Source: a bacterium
Lineage (GTDB): Bacteria; Bacillota_I; Bacilli_A; RF39; UBA660
DNA: 26,558 nucleotides
Assembly: GCA_014846175.1 (NCBI GenBank)
Contig: RKAV01000063.1
Location: 1-26,558, forward strand
Direction of reading: 5' to 3'
The notes under the pieces are model-generated. The model was not told the origin of the DNA and searched no databases. It saw only the letters and a program-made list of their open reading frames with translations. A program made the translations under genes and the position numbers. Of the stretch, positions 7,960 to 15,623 are shown one piece after another; position 1 is the stretch's first letter; every line of letters starts with the position of its first letter.

Positions 7960-8023
7960 CTCCTTTTGCAATTTAATTTCACTTATGTTAAGGTAAAACC
8001 CGTTAAGAAAAAGGAGGGAAAAT

Positions 8024-9487
8024 ATGAAAAAATTATTATTATTCTTAACAATATACAGTATATTCTTCTTGTGTAATTCTACTAAAGTATATGCCAAAAC
8101 CAATAGTTTCCATGAAGGAGATTATATAAATGGTATATATATGGTAAGATATGATAGGACTACAAACAAAAAGTATTATCAAGCAGCAAGATTTTATCAA
8201 AGTTCTAGTGATAATTCTATTGCTTACTGCTTAGAACCATTTAAAACATTCCAACCAAATAACAATGTTTATGATGGAATGATATCGCAAGCTGTTTATG
8301 ATGCTAATACTTGGCAAAGATTGACTGATTTAGTTGCTTTCGGTTATCAATACAAAGATCACACAGATCCTAAGTGGTACGCACTAACGCAAATAATGAT
8401 TTGGGAAACTGTAGATAAAAGTAATGAATTTTATTTTACGGATACTTTAAATGGTAACAGAGTCAATATTTTTACTGAAGAAAGAAATGAATTAGAAAGA
8501 TTAATTAGTGAAAGTAAAAAAACACCTAGTTTTGCTAATAATAGATACACTTCTTTAGTTGGTAATACAATTACTATTAATGATACTAATAAAGTGTTAA
8601 AAAACTTTACAACTATCAAAGATAATGAAAGTAGTTTAAATGAGAATACTTTCTCAATTAAAAGAGAAAATCCTATTTGCCATACACAAATATTTTATAG
8701 CAACTATGGTCTAGGAAGAGAGTTAGCACTTCACTATACTAATGATAACTCACAACGCTTAATAAGTATTGGTGCAAGTAAACCACTTGAAGTTCCTGTT
8801 ACTTTTTGTTTTTACAAATTAAAGTTAAATCTAACAAAAATTGATAAAGATACTAAAGCTTTTAAAGGACAAGGGGAGGGAAACATAAAAGAAACTGTCT
8901 TCACTTTGTATAATGATAAAAAAGAAAAAGTTACAGATATAAGTTTTGACAATGATGGAAAGGCTGAAATAGTAGGAGAAGGTAATAAGTCTTTAATTGA
9001 TTTTGGTACTTATTATTTGCAAGAAACTAAAGCTGGTACTGGTTATATTAAAGATAACAATTTATATAAAATTACCTTTGACGAGAATAATACTACTATC
9101 AATAAAACTTTAGAAAATGAAGTCATTAAAGGAAAAGTAATTATAGAAAAAAATTATGGAAATAAAAATATTATGAAAGGTGAACCTAACATAACATTTG
9201 AAATTTATAATAAAGATAAAGAATTAATTAATACTATAACTACTGATGAAAATGGTTTAGCTTCTGTAGAATTACCTTATGGCCACTATACTATAAAGCA
9301 AAAAAACACTACTGAAGGATATAGTAAAATAGAACCATTTAAAATTTTTATCAACAAAGTAAAGGACTATAAATACAAAATCTATGATTATAAAAATGAA
9401 AAACCAAAAAAAGAAGATGTTATTATAGTAGATGTACCAAATACTTATTTAGACATTCCTAAAGCTCTAATAGGGTGTGCTGTTTAA
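8024..9487 (+). CDS. Secreted thioester-domain adhesin with Cna-B/SpaA-type repeats
   Basis: A 487-residue exported protein. A signal peptide (1-24) has a hydrophobic core LLLFLTIYSIFF and likely cuts after VYA. Residues about 30-165 match a TQXA thioester domain: Cys69 in AYCLEP and Gln123 in ALTQIMIWE are the pair that forms the internal thioester with which such adhesins bind host or matrix amines. Two Cna-B-like beta domains follow. In the first (about 266-365) Lys272 and Glu334 (YLQETKAGTGY) can form the usual intramolecular isopeptide bond. In the second (about 368-475) the equivalent position reads IKQKNTTEGY, with Gln425 where Glu is expected. The protein stops 13 residues after VPNT (471-474), with only ALIGCAV in place of a membrane helix and basic tail, so a standard wall-sorting signal is missing. 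Its ribosome binding site is strong (AAGGAGGG), and the sortase gene overlaps its stop. Confidence 0.88.
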   Translation: MKKLLLFLTIYSIFFLCNSTKVYAKTNSFHEGDYINGIYMVRYDRTTNKKYYQAARFYQSSSDNSIAYCLEPFKTFQPNNNVYDGMISQAVYDANTWQRLTDLVAFGYQYKDHTDPKWYALTQIMIWETVDKSNEFYFTDTLNGNRVNIFTEERNELERLISESKKTPSFANNRYTSLVGNTITINDTNKVLKNFTTIKDNESSLNENTFSIKRENPICHTQIFYSNYGLGRELALHYTNDNSQRLISIGASKPLEVPVTFCFYKLKLNLTKIDKDTKAFKGQGEGNIKETVFTLYNDKKEKVTDISFDNDGKAEIVGEGNKSLIDFGTYYLQETKAGTGYIKDNNLYKITFDENNTTINKTLENEVIKGKVIIEKNYGNKNIMKGEPNITFEIYNKDKELINTITTDENGLASVELPYGHYTIKQKNTTEGYSKIEPFKIFINKVKDYKYKIYDYKNEKPKKEDVIIVDVPNTYLDIPKALIGCAV

Positions 9488-10056
9488 TGAAAAAGAGATT
9501 AATTTTATTACTTACTTGTTACATGATTTTTTGTTTTAGTATATATCAAAATAATAATTTAAAACCTAAGGCAATAAAAAGTAATAATATAGAAAGAATA
9601 GAAAATACATCTATAAGTAAAAATGAAATTATAAAAGATAATAATGCTGATAATAATAGTAATATTGATGATAATTTACTAGCAACTTTATCTATAAAAA
9701 AAATAAATTTAAAAGAAAATATCTATCCACTAACTGACAAAAGAAACAATGTTGAAGAACATGTTTCTATCTTAAACGGTTCAAATTTAAATGACGATTC
9801 ACTAATTATCTTAGCTGCTCATTCAGGATATGGAAAAATTGCCTATTTTAATAGATTAGACGAATTAAAAGTTAATGATAGAATAGAATTAACCATTAAT
9901 AATAAAGTCTTAGTATATAAGCTTAAAAAAAGTGAAAAACAGGAAAAAACAGGTAAAATAGAAATAATTAAAGAAAATACACAACAACTTATCCTAACCA
10001 CATGTAGTAAAGATGATAAATCTAAACAATTAGTTATATACTGTGAAAAAATATAG
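9487..10056 (+). CDS. Small sortase-family transpeptidase
   Basis: A 189-residue membrane-anchored sortase. One N-terminal hydrophobic helix (about 4-20) precedes a low-complexity, Asn-rich linker (about 21-62) and the beta-barrel domain. Catalytic His112 lies in LAAHSGYG and catalytic Cys173 in LILTTCSKDD, both in standard contexts. The arginine expected some 8-13 residues after the cysteine is not seen: the strand reads KSKQLVIYCEK, so Lys180 or Gln181 takes that place. I use the ATG at 9487, which shares its A with the upstream TAA (TAATG), rather than the in-frame GTG at 9475; AGGGTG at 9473-9478 is a modest ribosome binding site for it. The tight coupling to the adhesin gene suggests that the adhesin is its substrate or was. 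Subclass (D-like or other) cannot be fixed by eye. Confidence 0.9.
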   Translation: MKKRLILLLTCYMIFCFSIYQNNNLKPKAIKSNNIERIENTSISKNEIIKDNNADNNSNIDDNLLATLSIKKINLKENIYPLTDKRNNVEEHVSILNGSNLNDDSLIILAAHSGYGKIAYFNRLDELKVNDRIELTINNKVLVYKLKKSEKQEKTGKIEIIKENTQQLILTTCSKDDKSKQLVIYCEKI

Positions 10057-10076
10057 ACATTTTTTAGTCTATATTT
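10049..10076. terminator. Bidirectional intrinsic terminator after the sortase gene
   Basis: AAATATAGAC (10049-10058) and GTCTATATTT (10067-10076) are perfectly complementary over ten bases around an eight-base loop. T-rich flanks on both strands let it serve the sortase gene (+) and the small membrane protein gene (-), whose stop codon starts at the edge of the arm. Confidence 0.82.
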
Positions 10077-10423
10077 TATTTACAATAACCATGTTTTTTA
10101 TATATTTTACCAACTATATAATAGCTAATAAGAATTAGAAAGATGGTTAAGAAACAGCCTATAATCATTTCTAACCAAAAGTTATTAGTAAGTCCTATTA
10201 AAGTTACCACTATAGCAATATCTAAAGAACTAACAATACTTATTATATTTAACAACTTTTTATAATTAATTTTTTTTAAATCTAAATTATAACAATTTAC
10301 TAAATATTGTACTTCAATTGGTTTCTTTACTTTTTTATCATTCTTGCATTTACGAACTAAAATTAATTCATAAATTAACAAAACAACTAAAAAAGTTAAA
10401 AGAAATACAATTACTTCTGTCAT
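10076..10423 (-). CDS. Small membrane protein of unknown function
   Basis: A 115-residue protein with an N-terminal membrane helix (about 3-23), a basic loop (RKCKNDKKVKKP), a soluble segment VQYLVNCYNLDLKKINYKKLLNIIS, and two further membrane helices (about 58-80 and 84-106), ending in KIYKKHGYCK. I do not recognise a named family, although similar three-helix proteins downstream of rplQ are, as far as I recall, common in uncultured low-GC Firmicutes. It has an extended -10 element of its own and lies behind the rplQ terminator, so it is expressed apart from the ribosomal cluster, or by read-through. The ribosome binding site is weak (no AGGAGG within 15 bases). Confidence 0.7.
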   Translation of the reverse strand: MTEVIVFLLTFLVVLLIYELILVRKCKNDKKVKKPIEVQYLVNCYNLDLKKINYKKLLNIISIVSSLDIAIVVTLIGLTNNFWLEMIIGCFLTIFLILISYYIVGKIYKKHGYCK

Positions 10424-10449
10424 TTATATCATCTACTTTCTCTAAAGAA

Positions 10450-10458
10450 ATTATATCA
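10450..10458 (-). promoter_or_regulatory. Extended -10 promoter of the small membrane protein gene
   Basis: TATAAT (10450-10455, minus strand) is preceded by TGA, giving the TGn extended -10 form. The -35 region falls within the T-run of the rplQ terminator and shows no good hexamer. Confidence 0.6.
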
Positions 10459-10493
10459 AAAAAAAGAAAAAAAAAGAAGACTAAGCTTCTTCT
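10458..10493 (-). terminator. Intrinsic terminator of the S10-spc-alpha cluster
   Basis: On the minus strand AGAAGA (10488-10493) pairs with TCTTCT (10475-10480) around a seven-base loop that contains the rplQ stop codon. A run of 17 T broken by a single C follows. The stem is short, so the long T-run must carry much of the strength. Confidence 0.65.
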
Positions 10494-10831
10494 ACTAATT
10501 TTAAGATAACAGTTAAAGCTCCATCTCCACGACGTTCACTTAACTTAATGATTTGTGTATATCCACCGTTACGGTTAGCATAACGAGGAGCTAGTTCATT
10601 AAATACCTTTTCTACTACTTTCTTATCATTGTGAACAAAAGCTAAAGCTCTTCTGCGTGATCCTAAATCACCTTTCTTGCCATAAGTAATCATTCTATCA
10701 ATCATTTTTCTTACTTCTTTTGCCCTTGTTTCAGTAGTTTGAATTTGTTCATTCATAATTGTTTGTTTGGTAAGAGTTGCTAACATACTACGTCTATGTT
10801 TATTATCAACACCTAATTTTCTATATGCCAT
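10481..10831 (-). CDS. rplQ: Large subunit ribosomal protein L17
   Basis: A 116-residue L17, normal in length, which binds near the exit of the peptide tunnel on the 50S subunit. It opens with MAYRKLGVDNKHRRSMLATL and carries the TTETRAKEVRKMIDRMIT helix and the C-terminal NRNGGYTQIIKLSERRGDGA strand, both strongly conserved. It is the last gene of the cluster, 12 bases after rpoA, and its stop codon lies inside the terminator loop. In Bacillus further genes for an ABC-type transporter and truA follow here; in this genome the cluster ends. Confidence 0.98.
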   Translation of the reverse strand: MAYRKLGVDNKHRRSMLATLTKQTIMNEQIQTTETRAKEVRKMIDRMITYGKKGDLGSRRRALAFVHNDKKVVEKVFNELAPRYANRNGGYTQIIKLSERRGDGALTVILKLVEEA

Positions 10832-10843
10832 AGTTACCTCCTT

Positions 10844-11794
10844 CTAATCATCATCTCTTAAGTCAAGTCCTAAATCTTTAATCTTATCAAGAACTTCTTT
10901 TAATGACTTCTTTCCTAAATTACGAATCTTCATCATATCATTTTCACTCTTATTAACTAAATCTTGTAGTGTATGAATACCTGCACGCTTTAAACAATTA
11001 TAAGCACGTACAGAGAAATCTAAATCTTCAATTGAAGTTTCTAAAGCTTTTGTTTTAGGATCTTCAGTCTTCTCAATCATTATACCACTCATATCAGCTA
11101 TATCACTCAAATTAGTTAATAAATTAAAATGCTCAATTAAGATTCTTGAAGCTAAAGCAATAGACTCTTCTGGTTTAATAGAACCATTTGTCCATACTTC
11201 TAAAACTAATTTATCATAGCTTTCATCTTGACCTACACGTGCACTTTCAACAGTTGGAGAAACACGTTCAATAGGAGAATAAATTGAATCCATTAAGATA
11301 TATTCTTTAGCTTTATTATCATTCTTTAATTTAGAATCTTCACTCTTAACATATCCTCTACCGTTAGTAACAATCATTTGCATAGAAAGTTTACCACCCT
11401 TAGCTAAATGAGCGATAACGTGATCTTTATTAATGATTTCAACGTCAGAACTAGTAGCAATATCACCAGCTGTTACAACACCCTCTTCAGATACATCAAG
11501 TGAAATAAACTTGGTTTCATTAGTAAAGTTTTTAACAACTACTCCTTTTAAATTAAGAATGATAGTAGTTACATCTTCAACAACACCATCAATTGTCTGA
11601 AATTCATGAAGAACCCCATCAATCTTAACAGCACTAATAGCACTACCTGGTAAAGATGATAACATAACTCTTCTTAAAGCATTTCCTAAAGTAGTTCCGA
11701 ATCCTCTTTCTAAAGGTTCAAGTTCAAATTTTCCATAAAAATTACTTTCTGCATAATCAGTAATTTTATATACTGGCTTTTCAAATTCTAACAT
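10844..11794 (-). CDS. rpoA: RNA polymerase subunit alpha
   Basis: A 316-residue alpha subunit, which dimerises to start assembly of RNA polymerase and contacts promoter DNA and activators through its C-terminal domain. The N-terminal domain shows PLERGFGTTLGNALRRVML (about 27-45), the dimerisation and beta-contact region; the C-terminal domain shows LDFSVRAYNCLKRAGIHTL and IRNLGKKSLKEV, the helix-hairpin-helix that binds UP elements. Both domains are complete. It lies 19 bases after rpsK and 12 before rplQ in the alpha portion of the cluster, and has no promoter of its own that I can see. Confidence 0.99.
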   Translation of the reverse strand: MLEFEKPVYKITDYAESNFYGKFELEPLERGFGTTLGNALRRVMLSSLPGSAISAVKIDGVLHEFQTIDGVVEDVTTIILNLKGVVVKNFTNETKFISLDVSEEGVVTAGDIATSSDVEIINKDHVIAHLAKGGKLSMQMIVTNGRGYVKSEDSKLKNDNKAKEYILMDSIYSPIERVSPTVESARVGQDESYDKLVLEVWTNGSIKPEESIALASRILIEHFNLLTNLSDIADMSGIMIEKTEDPKTKALETSIEDLDFSVRAYNCLKRAGIHTLQDLVNKSENDMMKIRNLGKKSLKEVLDKIKDLGLDLRDDD

Positions 11795-11813
11795 AAATTT
11801 TCGCCTCCCTTAA

Positions 11814-12197
11814 TTATCCACGTGGTCTCTTTGGTGGACGACATCCATTATGTGGAATTGGTGTCACATCAGTAATTGAAGTAACTTCAAGACCAGCAGT
11901 TTGTAATGAACGGATAGCAGTTTCACGACCTGGTCCTAAACCTTTAACGAAAACTTCAATCTTTCTCATTCCTAAATCATAAGCAGCCTTTCCTGCTTGT
12001 TCAGATGCCATACCAGCAGCAAATGGTGTTGATTTTTTACTTCCTTTAAATCCTAATCCTCCACTTGATGCCCAGCTAATAGCATTTCCATCCTTATCAG
12101 TGATAGTTACAATTGTATTATTGAATGTTGCATGAATATGTGCAACACCTTCAGGAACATTCTTTTTAACTCTTTTCTTTCTTGTCTTATATGCCAT
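11814..12197 (-). CDS. rpsK: Small subunit ribosomal protein S11
   Basis: A 127-residue S11 of the 30S platform, close to the mRNA exit and the Shine-Dalgarno helix. Key blocks are GVAHIHATFNNTIVTITD, SWASSGGLGFKGSKKSTPFAAG and the C-terminal TDVTPIPHNGCRPPKRPRG. Length is normal. It is placed between rpsM and rpoA with 18- and 19-base gaps and has a good AGGAGGT-type ribosome binding site. Confidence 0.99.
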   Translation of the reverse strand: MAYKTRKKRVKKNVPEGVAHIHATFNNTIVTITDKDGNAISWASSGGLGFKGSKKSTPFAAGMASEQAGKAAYDLGMRKIEVFVKGLGPGRETAIRSLQTAGLEVTSITDVTPIPHNGCRPPKRPRG

Positions 12198-12215
12198 AAT
12201 TCATAACCTCCTTTT

Positions 12216-12584
12216 CTACACTTTCTTCTTGTTTGCTACAGTTTTACCTTTACCCTTACGAGTTCTAGCATTACGAGAAGTTCTTTGACCTCTTACAGGA
12301 AGTCCTTTTTTATGACGAGTACCTTCATAAGAATTAATTTCCATTTTAGTCTTAATATTCATACTAACTTCACGACGTAAATCCCCTTCAGTTAGATGTT
12401 TATTGATTTCATCACGTAATGCAATTAATTCATCTTGAGTTAAATCTCCTGCTTTTTTAGTAGGTTCAACTTTTGCATTTTCACAAATTGTTTTTGCTAA
12501 ATTTCTACCAATTCCATAGATATAAGTTAACGAAATAACTGTATGCTTATCATTTGGAATATCTACACCTTTAATACGTGCCAT
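12216..12584 (-). CDS. rpsM: Small subunit ribosomal protein S13
   Basis: A 122-residue S13 from the head of the 30S subunit, where it bridges to the 50S and touches P-site tRNA with its tail. MARIKGVDIPNDKHTVISLTYIYGIG is the helix-two-turn-helix start, and RHKKGLPVRGQRTSRNARTRKGKGK is the conserved basic tail. Length is normal. It follows rpmJ by 18 bases. Confidence 0.99.
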   Translation of the reverse strand: MARIKGVDIPNDKHTVISLTYIYGIGRNLAKTICENAKVEPTKKAGDLTQDELIALRDEINKHLTEGDLRREVSMNIKTKMEINSYEGTRHKKGLPVRGQRTSRNARTRKGKGKTVANKKKV

Positions 12585-12602
12585 TTTATATCCTCCTTCT
12601 TA

Positions 12603-12716
12603 CTAACCTTGTCTTTGTTTATGTTTTGGATTTTCACAAATAACAACAATTTTACCTTTTCTTTTTACAATTTTACATTTTGGACATCTTTTTTTAACTG
12701 ATGCTTGTACTTTCAT
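12603..12716 (-). CDS. rpmJ: Large subunit ribosomal protein L36, zinc-binding form
   Basis: A 37-residue protein, MKVQASVKKRCPKCKIVKRK and onward to ENPKHKQRQG, ending in TAG. Cys11, Cys14, Cys27 and His32 form the zinc-binding set, so this is the metal-containing (C+) version rather than the zinc-free form that some bacteria use in zinc shortage. It sits in its standard place between infA and rpsM, with gaps of 14 and 18 bases and a GGAGGG ribosome binding site. Confidence 0.97.
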   Translation of the reverse strand: MKVQASVKKRCPKCKIVKRKGKIVVICENPKHKQRQG

Positions 12717-12730
12717 TATTATCCCTCCTA

Positions 12731-12946
12731 TTATTTCCGATAGGTTATACGCCCACGTGTTAAATCATAAGGTGATAGTTCAATGGTTACAGTATCCCCC
12801 GGTAAGATGCGAATGTAATTCATTCGTATTTTACCAGAAACGTGGGCTTCCACAGTATGACCATTTTCCAATTGAACTTTAAATTTACCACCTGGTATTA
12901 TTTCTAATACTTTTCCATCAACTTCAATTACATCATCTTTAGCCAT
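12731..12946 (-). CDS. infA: Translation initiation factor IF-1
   Basis: A 71-residue single-domain OB-fold protein that covers the ribosomal A site during initiation and helps IF-2 and IF-3. It begins MAKDDVIEVDGKVLEIIPGG and has the usual HVSGKIRMNYIRILPGD and SPYDLTRGRITYRK segments, nearly identical to other Firmicutes. Its ATG overlaps the stop codon of map (TAATG), and AGGAGATG eight bases upstream lies within map, so the two are translationally coupled. Confidence 0.99.
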   Translation of the reverse strand: MAKDDVIEVDGKVLEIIPGGKFKVQLENGHTVEAHVSGKIRMNYIRILPGDTVTIELSPYDLTRGRITYRK

Positions 12947-13698
12947 TATTTATCATCTCCTGTTAGAATTTTTACTCCATCACTGGTTACTGCTACAGTA
13001 TGTTCAAAATGAGCAGAACGACTACCATCATCTGTAATAACAGTCCAGTCATTAGAGTCTACATAAATATCAGGACTTCCTAAAGTTAGCATTGGTTCTA
13101 TTGCTATTACCATGCCTTCTCTTAAGCGTGGTCCTTTATTTTTTTCACCATAGTTTGGTACTTCAGGATCTTCATGTACGGTAGTACCAACACCATGACC
13201 AACAAGTTCCTTTACAATCCCTAGATTATGCTTAGTTGCATAAACTTCAATTGCATTAGAAATATCACCTATGTGATTACCTGGTTTAACTTGTTTAATA
13301 CCTTCATATAAAGCTTTCTCAGTATGCTCTAGTAATGAAGCATCAGAAGATGTAATATTACCAACTTTATATGACCAAGCAGAATCACCATGATACCCTT
13401 TGTAACATGCACCGATATCAATGGAAACTATATCTCCATCTTTTAGTTTTCTTTTAGAAGGAAAGCCATGGACAACTTCCTCATTAACACTTATGCATAA
13501 AGCATAAGGAAAACCTTCATATCCCTTGAAGGAAGGTGTTGCTCCTTGACTTATGATAAACTCTTCTCCTAATCGATTTAATTCTTCAGTTGAAATACCT
13601 GGCTTAATAAAGGGAGCAAGATATTGATGTGTTAAATACACAATATGTCCTGCTTTTGCTAAAAGTTCTATTTCTCTTTCACTTTTTATTGTAATCAC
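12946..13698 (-). CDS. map: Methionine aminopeptidase, type I
   Basis: A 250-residue metalloprotease that removes the initiator methionine from new proteins once it is deformylated. The five metal ligands are all present by comparison with the E. coli enzyme: Asp94 (SIDIG), Asp105 (GDSAW), His168 (GHGVG), Glu201 (IEPM) and Glu232 (FEHTVAV), plus substrate-binding His77 (VVHGFP). There is no N-terminal zinc-finger extension, so it is the short bacterial form. It lies two bases after adk and overlaps infA by one base, as in many Firmicutes spc operons. Confidence 0.98.
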   Translation of the reverse strand: MITIKSEREIELLAKAGHIVYLTHQYLAPFIKPGISTEELNRLGEEFIISQGATPSFKGYEGFPYALCISVNEEVVHGFPSKRKLKDGDIVSIDIGACYKGYHGDSAWSYKVGNITSSDASLLEHTEKALYEGIKQVKPGNHIGDISNAIEVYATKHNLGIVKELVGHGVGTTVHEDPEVPNYGEKNKGPRLREGMVIAIEPMLTLGSPDIYVDSNDWTVITDDGSRSAHFEHTVAVTSDGVKILTGDDK

Positions 13699-13700
13699 TT

Positions 13701-14357
13701 TTATCTCCCCTTCAAAACCTTGTCAATTCGCTCAAATACTTCTTGAACACTACCAACACCATTGATTACATATAATACACCATTTTGTCTATAATAGTCA
13801 AGAAGTGGAGCAGTTTTTTCTTCAAAAACCTTGTAACGATTTTGAAATGATTCAATATTATCATCATTTCTTTGTTCTAATCTTCCACCACATTTATCAC
13901 AAATAGATTCTTCTTTTGGTTTTTCATTCTCTGTATTTATGTTGTAAACAGCACCACAGCTAGAACAAACACGTCTACCAGTGATACGTTTTTCTAATAT
14001 TTTTGAATCAATATCAATAACTAAAACATAATCTAACTTTTGATTTAATCTTGATAAAATTTCATCATATTTTTTAGCTTGTTCTAAATTTCTTGGAAAA
14101 CCATCTAAAATACAACCGTTTTTACAATCATCTTGTTTTAATCTTTTTTCAATTAATTCATAGATAATTTCATCTTTTACTAAGCCACCAGAAGATAAAA
14201 TTTCTAATATATATCGACCAATTTCAGAATCTTCCTTGGAGATATCTCTTAAGATATCTCCAGTACTAATATGAGAAAGATTATATTTTTCTTCTATTAA
14301 GGAACTTTGTGTTCCTTTACCTGCAGCTGGTGGTGCAATCAATATAATATTTTTCAT
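13701..14357 (-). CDS. adk: Adenylate kinase, zinc-LID form
   Basis: A 218-residue long-type adenylate kinase (ATP + AMP to 2 ADP), cytoplasmic, keeping the adenylate pool balanced. The P-loop reads APPAAGKGTQ (8-17); the first glycine of the GxxxxGK motif is replaced by Ala8. The AMP-binding STGDILR (31-37) and DGFPRN (85-90) motifs are normal. The LID domain holds Cys131, Cys134, Cys153 and Cys156, the four-cysteine zinc site of Gram-positive enzymes. Its ATG overlaps the secY stop by four bases (ATGA), the one place in this window where UGA ends a gene. Confidence 0.98.
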   Translation of the reverse strand: MKNIILIAPPAAGKGTQSSLIEEKYNLSHISTGDILRDISKEDSEIGRYILEILSSGGLVKDEIIYELIEKRLKQDDCKNGCILDGFPRNLEQAKKYDEILSRLNQKLDYVLVIDIDSKILEKRITGRRVCSSCGAVYNINTENEKPKEESICDKCGGRLEQRNDDNIESFQNRYKVFEEKTAPLLDYYRQNGVLYVINGVGSVQEVFERIDKVLKGR

Positions 14358-15622
14358 CTACGGTGATATCCTTTCTTATAATTTCTAGAAAGAAGACTAC
14401 CCTCTATTTGTTTATAAGTTTCTAATGCTACACCAACAACAATCAAAAGGCCTGTTCCACCAATACTTACACTACTTGGTAAGCTAGTTACATTTGAAAA
14501 TATTATTGGTAAAGCTACTATAATACATAAGAAACCACTACCTATGCAAGTAACTCTCATCAAAACTTTAGAAAAATAATTCTTAGTTTCTTCACCTGGT
14601 CTTATTCCTGGTATATAACCACCATTCTCTGCTAAATTCTTTGAAAACTCTTCTGGCTTAAATATCATATATGTATATACAAAACCAAATAAGAATATTA
14701 AAACAACATAAATTATAAAACCAACTGGTGTAGTATAAGTTAAATATTTTTGAATAAATAAGGTAACACTTTCCTTATTAACTAGTGCTGCAATAATTGT
14801 TGGAATAGCTAACACGCTTGATGCAAAAATAACTGGAACAACATTAGCACTATTTATTTTAATTGGCACAAAGCTAGAAGCTTGATTACCAAAATTTCCT
14901 GATTTATTAGCATATTGAATAGGAATTTTTCTTTCTGCCTCTTGAACAAAAATAACACCTACTACAATACCAAAATAAATTAAAACAAAAAGTATAAATT
15001 TAACTAAACCAAAAACTATCTCTTGAGTTGTACCACTAAATGTAACTAATCCATTAAAGGCATCAATAAACATTTGTGGTAAAGTAGCAATAATCCCCGC
15101 CATAATTATAAGACTTAAACCATTGCCAATACCTTTTTGTGATATTTGATCACCTAACCATAGAAGTAATGCAGTACCTGCTGTTAAAATCAATGAAACA
15201 TATAAATATTCCATAGGTTGAGCAGCTTTTCCTAAAAACATAAAGGAAAATGCATAGCCTTCAATGAAAGCAAATAATATACCTATATAACGAGATATTC
15301 TATTAATCTTCTGTCTTCCAATATAACCTTGTTTGCTCAACTCTTGCAAAGAAGGAAGCACTTCCTGTAATAATTGCATTAAGATAGTAGCCGTAATATA
15401 TGGCATAACACCTAAAGCAAATATTGAAAAGTTTTGTAAGGCTCCTCCACCCATTGAGTTAATTAATTCTAAAAATCCAAGATTCTTAGTTATACTTTCT
15501 GTCCCTGGAACTTGAATAGTTGTTCCAATGATAAAGATTGCAAGTACTAATATTGTAAAACCTATTCTTTGAAGTAAATCTCTATTAGTAGGTTTGAATA
15601 ATTGCTTTACTAGAGATGTCAT
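14354..15622 (-). CDS. secY: Protein translocase channel subunit SecY
   Basis: A 422-residue polytopic membrane protein with about ten helices that forms the Sec channel for export and membrane insertion. Landmarks are FTILVLAIFIIGTTIQVPG (helix 1), the plug-region segment GGGALQNFSIFALGVMPYITATILMQLL, the cytoplasmic EAERKIPIQYA loop, and the NGGYIPGIRPGEET loop that contacts SecA and the ribosome. It ends in a basic tail. It begins one base after rplO and overlaps adk by four bases. The adhesin and sortase made elsewhere in the window depend on this channel. Confidence 0.98.
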   Translation of the reverse strand: MTSLVKQLFKPTNRDLLQRIGFTILVLAIFIIGTTIQVPGTESITKNLGFLELINSMGGGALQNFSIFALGVMPYITATILMQLLQEVLPSLQELSKQGYIGRQKINRISRYIGILFAFIEGYAFSFMFLGKAAQPMEYLYVSLILTAGTALLLWLGDQISQKGIGNGLSLIIMAGIIATLPQMFIDAFNGLVTFSGTTQEIVFGLVKFILFVLIYFGIVVGVIFVQEAERKIPIQYANKSGNFGNQASSFVPIKINSANVVPVIFASSVLAIPTIIAALVNKESVTLFIQKYLTYTTPVGFIIYVVLIFLFGFVYTYMIFKPEEFSKNLAENGGYIPGIRPGEETKNYFSKVLMRVTCIGSGFLCIIVALPIIFSNVTSLPSSVSIGGTGLLIVVGVALETYKQIEGSLLSRNYKKGYHRR

Positions 15623-15623
15623 A

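Noticed and set aside
7807..8023. A T-box, tetrahydrofolate or other known riboswitch upstream of fhs
   Set aside because: I could not find the conserved cores of these elements on the minus strand; only simple inverted repeats are present.
7819..8103. A 94-residue open frame on the minus strand spanning the fhs/adhesin intergenic region
   Set aside because: It runs into the start of the adhesin gene on the other strand, has no family features, and covers the inverted repeats; it reads as chance openness of AT-rich sequence.
1..10423. Mobile element, prophage or CRISPR array in the accessory part
   Set aside because: No transposase, integrase, terminal repeats, or regularly spaced repeats are visible. 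The chimera at 1-555 is not flanked by repeats within the window.
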